Positions 59,290-64,000 of a stretch of 64,000 nucleotides of DNA are shown in pieces (the stretch's first letter is position 1; each line of letters starts with the position of its first letter). The stretch is from Aquatica leii (taxonomy: Eukaryota; Arthropoda; Insecta; Coleoptera; Lampyridae). The position numbers and the translations under genes were made by a program. The notes under the pieces are model-generated. The model saw only the letters and a list, made by a program, of their open reading frames with translations. It was not told where the DNA came from and did no database searches. Location: NCBI GenBank assembly GCA_035610365.1, contig CM069439.1:1054001-1118000 (forward strand), given 5' to 3'.

Positions 59290-60421
59290 CTGCTCGGGAA
59301 CCTGGTTACAGTTAACAATTATGCCGCAATTAACTACAGATAACCCAGTTGTATTTATAAAAACTTTCAGCGCAATTTCTTCGTACTTTAGTCCATGTTC
59401 GGTAAATTTATTAGAAAAACCTTTGGGGTCAAAATACCTATTTGATTTCCTTGACCAATCTTGCCCTTTATATGTATATATTTCGTATATTCGGGAGCCT
59501 GTTATACGAAATTTTCTTTCCAAAAGCCATTCCGCCTTTGATTGCTTTGTTTCACTTAAAATTTTGCATACATGTTTTGATAATTTTTTTAAATATAAAT
59601 CTTGACAACATGAGTCAACAAATTGTATCTGATGATGTGCCAATTCCATCATAAGAGTCGATTGCGTAGCATGATTTAAAAGTAACATTTTCGTTTCTAT
59701 TGATTTATCTTCGAATATGTATTCGACAATATCTATTTCATTTTCAACCACATTATTCCTTCCGGTCCTTAAAATGAATACTACTTAGAAACACATTACC
59801 TACATAGATAAAATATTTTTACTTACTTGTGAAGTGATAATGCTGAATTGGGCAACGATGTAATAAGATTATCATATATTTTTGTGAAAATATCGTTATT
59901 TACATCGTACGCCACAATTTTTTTAATGCATTCCATTTCTGCAATTGGAACTGGCTGATACTTCTGTTGTGTCATGCTTTTCTGCGTTGACCAAGCGCAA
60001 GAGATATCTGTTTGCGAAAGGGGCTCTAATTTGTCAAGGGTAGTTCTATGAACAAAACATCACCTAGTAAAATAAATATGATTTTGTGATTCTATTATTA
60101 CCTGGTGCATGATAGCAGCACAGCTGATATGTGTTTACATCTCCCGCTGTTACCACCTTTACAGGAACAAATAAAACTTTTTATATCCCATTTTTTATCA
60201 TGAAAATAAAAAATGCCATCTATTTTATGTGGTAGAGATTGTAGAGCACTCGTTTGCAAACACAAAGCATACACATTAATAGTGTCTTCACTTCTGTGAG
60301 TAGTTCCACAAAGTATAACATGCCCTGCATTTAAAACTTCTTCACCTTCATACACAACTTTTGAATTTTCAGTTCCCTTAATGTACAAAAAATAATCGCA
60401 AACTGAAAATCTGCACTCCAT
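59158..60421 (-). pseudogene. ISL2EU SWIM-YqaJ protein, three exons, 3'-truncated
   Basis: Exon 1 (60421-60102) ends with a SWIM finger: ICSCKGGNSGRCKHISAVLL (C-x-C...C-x-H). A 56-bp intron (GT at 60101-60100, AG before 60045) leads in phase to exon 2 (60045-59827): TTLDKLEPLSQTDISCAWST to ITSLPNSALSLH. A 59-bp intron leads to exon 3 (from 59767): GRNNVVENEIDIVEYIFEDK, then ERKFRITGSRIYEIY, EHGLKYEEIALKVF and LLEIKCPFAGKF, the YqaJ nuclease fold with catalytic E...EIKCP residues. No stop interrupts 1.2 kb of this reading. After YYYCIQL it runs into the antisense of the transposase, so the C-terminus is lost. Confidence 0.83.
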
Positions 60422-60571
60422 AATTAACTTTAAAAGTAATAATTGTTTGTTTATATTTACACAACTACTTTACTAATGTCTATATTTACAGAACTACTTT
60501 ACTAATGTTTAAAATTTATGCACTTATCTATTAAAACACCAAAATTATCCAACAAATATATAAATTGCACA

Positions 60572-60590
60572 ACACACACACACACACACA
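60572..60590. repeat. (CA)n microsatellite
   Basis: A short CA run inside the right part of the ISL2EU element, upstream of the SWIM-YqaJ gene. Confidence 0.85.
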
Positions 60591-61077
60591 GCCCAGGTTA
60601 CGTTATATTAACAAATATGGAGGTAACTATCTTAGAAAGCTTTAGAAATCGTCCGCGGTAGCGCTGCGATCTTAATCTTAATTCCCTATAATGGATAAAA
60701 AAATGGAATTTTGGATTGGCATTTAGAGATTGAGTCGTACTTGTTGTAAAACTATAGTATACAAAAAAATTAGTTGATTTGGTATTCTGCAAGGTGTTTT
60801 ATAAGCAATATAGTTAAAATCACCAAAAATAAAGTACCTTAATTTTTAAAGATATAAAAAAAATATACTAAATGTGGAATTGATTTTATACCGCAATACC
60901 AAATATCAAGAATGTAAAATTGATTTTTGAAATTTCAATGATTTTTGAATAAATTAGTACGGATAGGTACTGTTTATTTCTTTAAGTTTTTAATCATCAT
61001 ACAACGAATACAAACATAACAAGTGATAAATATTAAATCTCACACAACAAATTATAAACAAACTTAACAACAACTTT

Positions 61078-61240
61078 TTATTCGATGTAACTGCTACCCA
61101 TATCCATACATCGTTCGATCCTTTGCTTGAATTCCTTAAAAATGTTTCGAATATGTTTAAGCAGTATGAAGTTTACTGTATTTGTAATTCTTTGCTGCAT
61201 TATCGCCAAATCGTTACGAAGTGTAAGCCAATAAGTAATT
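61078..61240 (-). pseudogene. Mariner transposase C-terminal fragment
   Basis: The minus strand reads LRNDLAIMQQRITNTVNFIL, then IRNIFKEFKQRIERCMDMG and SSYIE, stop at 61080-61078. This matches the end of DUF4817-type mariner transposases (..L..RI....... +..RL..C....G..FE). It lies between the arms of the 57550-61397 element and identifies its parent family. Confidence 0.65.
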
Positions 61241-61399
61241 TTACATTCTTGAAATTTGGTATCGAAGTATAAAATTCAATTCCAAATAAACTCATTTTTT
61301 GTATACCTTAGTTTTACAACAAGCAGAATGCAATCTTTAAAATCCAAATATGTTTTATCTATTATACCTCTTGTTACACCTATCCTGGGACACAAGGTA

Positions 61400-63208
61400 T
61401 ATGTTTTTCTATAAACAAGAATAAAGTTTATTAATACAGTAGAATACCTAACTGTAATTGCAATAATAACTGTTGTCATGCTTTAAAGGGTTCATAGTTT
61501 TTTTTAATATTTTAGTTATTAAATTTTAGGTAATTCAATAATTAAATTAACAATATTATTTTAATAAATTATAAAGTTTAGAAAACAAATTAGGGCAAGA
61601 CTAAGTAAATTAAAATTGTACGGAACAAATATAAAATTTATAGCGAAATAGTTTGTTATTTGTATTTACTAAAATAAAATATAAAATTTTGGCACAATAT
61701 AAAAATCAATTTAATAAAACAAAAGAGCGCTGTTTTTCATACAACTAAAATATTTTTATCTTTTTTAACACGTAAATTTAATTTTAAAAATATGTTAAGA
61801 GTATCTACTTTATTTTGGATTACCAGTATACAAATAAAAAATGTGTATTATGACAGTTTATATATATATAGTTCAAAGGGTCTATTATCTAAACTTTATA
61901 CGTTTAGAGAAATACTTACATAAGTACATAGTATATTTTATATTAAACTTGTAGTTTAAACTATACTTACATAAATTGTCTTATTTTGTATCTTCTAAAA
62001 ATAAATATAAAACACAGATACACAAAAAAAAACAAATATAAAATTGATCTAAGAATTTAGTTTCTCTTTTACAAAACAATATATCAACCAGAATTTGTGC
62101 AATATTAATAGGATCTATTTTAAAGTTACACATTTTACATTGCATTTTACTGATAATTTAAGAATTGTTTAAGCAAATACAACAAGCAAACAATGAATAT
62201 TAAAAACAATTCCGAACGAATTTAAAAAAAACAACAAATTGAAATTTAGTTAATGAGATCTTGGTAACCTCAAAATGTGTTACTTTAGGAAACTTTTGTA
62301 CGAATACCAAAACTTTTTCTAATAACTTTTTCCAACTAGACATTAAATTGACGCATCCTGTTCAAGTTAAGCTTTAATAATGAATCTAAAAAGAATCGAA
62401 CTCAATTAATTGTTTGATAGTCATCCTGAAAAGGATTAATTTTGATATAAACATTCTTCGCTTATAAGTTTTTTTATAGCATTAGCGACAACGAAATATA
62501 AATTTAACGCAATAATTAATTATTTATATTATTAAAGCAATTAATAAATCATGTATTAATACTTAAAATAGAAGAATTGTATGTGGCGTAAGTACAAAGT
62601 TTTATACATCAATAATTTATAGATATAATATTAAAAACTACACGATTTAAAAGAAAGGAATCAATTTTGATTTATATTATAACTTTGTTTTAACGTTAAT
62701 ATGTTTATATTTAGCAACCTCGTTAAACATTTTTAATAACCTAACTTAAATTGCAATTAAAACTTTGAAGTACCAAAAACAATTAAATTAATGTAGTACG
62801 GTATGAAGTTTTTAAATATATGCGTTATTTGACTAATTACTCTTTAAGGTACAATATTTAATATATGATTACATTAAAGCTTTGTATAAAAGCATATATT
62901 GTATGTGTAGAAATCTAAAAACCAGATAAGACGTATAAAACACATGTTAATTGACATTTGAACAGAATGCATAATACACTTTTAATATATTCAATAATAT
63001 AATCAATATTAATTTTTTTTTTAATTTAAAATTAATAAATTCAGGTACTTTGTATAATTATACACTAATAATTACATAGTTTATATATAGCTTGTATTTG
63101 ATAAATAAGAGTCTAGTGAAATAAACAAAATTATGTGCTGGAATTATCACTTTCTGGAACAGTTCTTTATTCAGATTGGAATAATAAAATACCTCTTTCA
63201 GTAATCAA
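61400..63208. other. No gene recognised in 1.8 kb
   Basis: Very AT-rich sequence without a supported feature. Confidence 0.4.
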
Positions 63209-64000
63209 TTGCTAGGAATAATTGAAAATTGGAATCAAATTGCCGATTCAAGCAAAAGTAAAGACATTAGTAACTTTGACGCAGATAATTTATACATTAA
63301 GAATATACAAATAATATTTGAAGACCAGGTTGCAGATACCAAAGAACGCACTAAAAATTTAAAAGAAAATATTACGCAAGAAGTAAATAAAGATTAAGAA
63401 AACAAAGATTTAGTGGAAACAAAGAATCCAAGTAAATTCAAAAGTAAATTCAAGCAACTTTTATGGAAAAAGAAAAATTTCGTTTTGAACAAAGACGTTT
63501 TATCCTTCAGGCGATTCTACCGTACCAGCCCACATTAGAAAGCTTAGTAGTCATCAATTCTTTAAATATTTTTTTGACGACACCCTGTTAATGAAAATTT
63601 CAAAAAAAACAAATTTATACATTGTCAAAAAATCTTACAAAACCCTTTAGAACTGAAACCGGTGATATAAAAAAAATTTTGGGAATAACATGCCGTTAAA
63701 AATATACGAGCTAGTATTAATTTTGCAGATAACTCTACAATAAAGAAAAAAAGGCGATACAGATTCAGATTGTCTTGATAAATTAAAACTTGTCATTGAG
63801 CATTTAAGTTCCAAATTTGAAAGTGTTCCTCACAAAAAATACTTGTGTAGATGAGCAGCTCTGTTTAACAGGCTCGGCACTTTCTAAAACAATACCTGCC
63901 CTTAAAGTCACATAAATCGGTTCTTAAACTGTTTGTTTTAAGCGGTTTTAGTGGATTTGCTTATATATTTAAAATTTATAGTGGAATGAAAAATAAAAAT
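63209..64000 (+). pseudogene. piggyBac-like (PGBD-type) transposase, partial at the window edge
   Basis: The readable part starts about 63505: RRFYRTSPHIRKLSSHQFFK, YFFDDTLLMKISKKTNLYIV, then TETGDIKKILGI. After further frame changes it gives LDKLKLVIEHLSSKFESVPH and VDEQLCLTGSALSK (catalytic VDEQ), and LKSHKSVLKLFVLSGFSGFA to the edge (YIFKIYSG). The order matches PGBD2/3-like proteins: HQFF..FF.D.L+..I...TNLY, TG.DI.KFLGI, VDEQ.+..KG, and KPHKWG.KLFVL.G.SGF.Y.F. The 62-codon acidic frame at 63209-63397 may be its N-terminal region. It differs from the piggyBac relic at 4.1-5.1 kb. The rest lies outside the window. Confidence 0.78.

Larger units (their letters stand above)
57584..60687. mobile_element. 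ISL2EU-type DNA transposon, internally deleted
   Basis: The 3.1-kb insert starts AGGGAAGTTATGCTAAG and ends with the complement of AGGGAATTAAGATTAAG; both continue to GCGC.ACC. It is flanked by AT (57582-57583 and 60688-60689), and removal of one AT restores the mariner arm. It carries two convergent genes, a THAP-DDE transposase (plus) and a SWIM-YqaJ nuclease-like gene (minus). That gene pair and, as I recall, the AT duplication characterise ISL2EU. Both genes are cut short where they meet. Confidence 0.8.
57550..61397. mobile_element. Mariner-like element interrupted by ISL2EU
   Basis: The left end CAGTGTGTCCCAAAATAG (TA at 57548-57549) and the complement of the right end, CCTTGTGTCCCAGGATAG (TA at 61398-61399), are terminal repeats. 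Both continue ...GTAACAAGAGGTATA. In the left arm the sequence then jumps to 60688, where ATAATGGATAAAA and CTTGTTGTAAAACTA match the complement of the right arm (ATAATAGATAAAA and CTTGTTGTAAAACTA). Without the 3.1-kb insert the element is about 745 bp: two long arms and the last 50 codons of a mariner transposase on the minus strand. It is a non-autonomous deletion derivative. Confidence 0.78.

Noticed and set aside
59158-59751. Reading the YqaJ-like gene as a viral recombinase from an integrated virus
   Set aside because: The convergent THAP-DDE transposase, SWIM exon, terminal repeats and AT duplication place it in a DNA transposon.

Overview
The window is AT-rich nuclear DNA from an animal, most likely an insect. 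The evidence is short introns (56 and 59 bp), and mariner, hAT, piggyBac, P-like, ISL2EU-like, Penelope, RTE-like and CR1-like elements side by side. No bacterial operon, rRNA, tRNA or CRISPR was seen. I found no convincing intact host gene. A few short stretches with splice signals may be host exons. Nearly everything recognisable is transposon wreckage. Reads across frameshifts are by eye and from memory of the families; no database search was possible.

Layout. 1-3 kb: a possible 40-nt exon, a hairpin element and an almost complete foldback element. 3.7-6.4 kb: minus-strand FLYWCH/MULE, piggyBac-like and RTE-like pieces. 8.9-10.8 kb: an RTE-like LINE on the plus strand. 14-18 kb: an LTR-like relic, a small inverted-repeat element and a mariner-type element whose terminal inverted repeats are about 600 bp. 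20.5-21.4 kb: a wrecked copy of an uncharacterised arthropod protein family. 21.8-27.6 kb: a dispersed repeat pair and a Penelope relic with two inverted GIY-YIG fragments and hammerhead-like hairpins. 29.7-32.2 kb: a mariner transposase split by a 1.4-kb element with tandem TGTAC repeats. 32.2-40.1 kb: three LINE remnants on the minus strand. One is nearly full length, with ORF1 broken by one stop codon and ORF2 by one frameshift.

43.4-47.5 kb: an almost complete Tc1/mariner element with D(81)E spacing lies next to a second copy of the uncharacterised family. That copy is itself interrupted by an 835-bp P-like element with a target duplication. 50.9-54.2 kb: a decayed BED-finger hAT. 54.2-57.2 kb: a mariner C-terminal fragment and a ZMYM1-like hAT. 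57.5-61.4 kb: an ISL2EU-type element (THAP-DDE transposase convergent with a SWIM-YqaJ gene) inserted in an older mariner-like element. 63.4-64 kb: another piggyBac-like transposase running off the window.

The genes do not form a pathway. The order is a record of successive insertions, and in two places (46.3-47.2 kb and 57.6-60.7 kb) the empty site can be rebuilt from the sequence.
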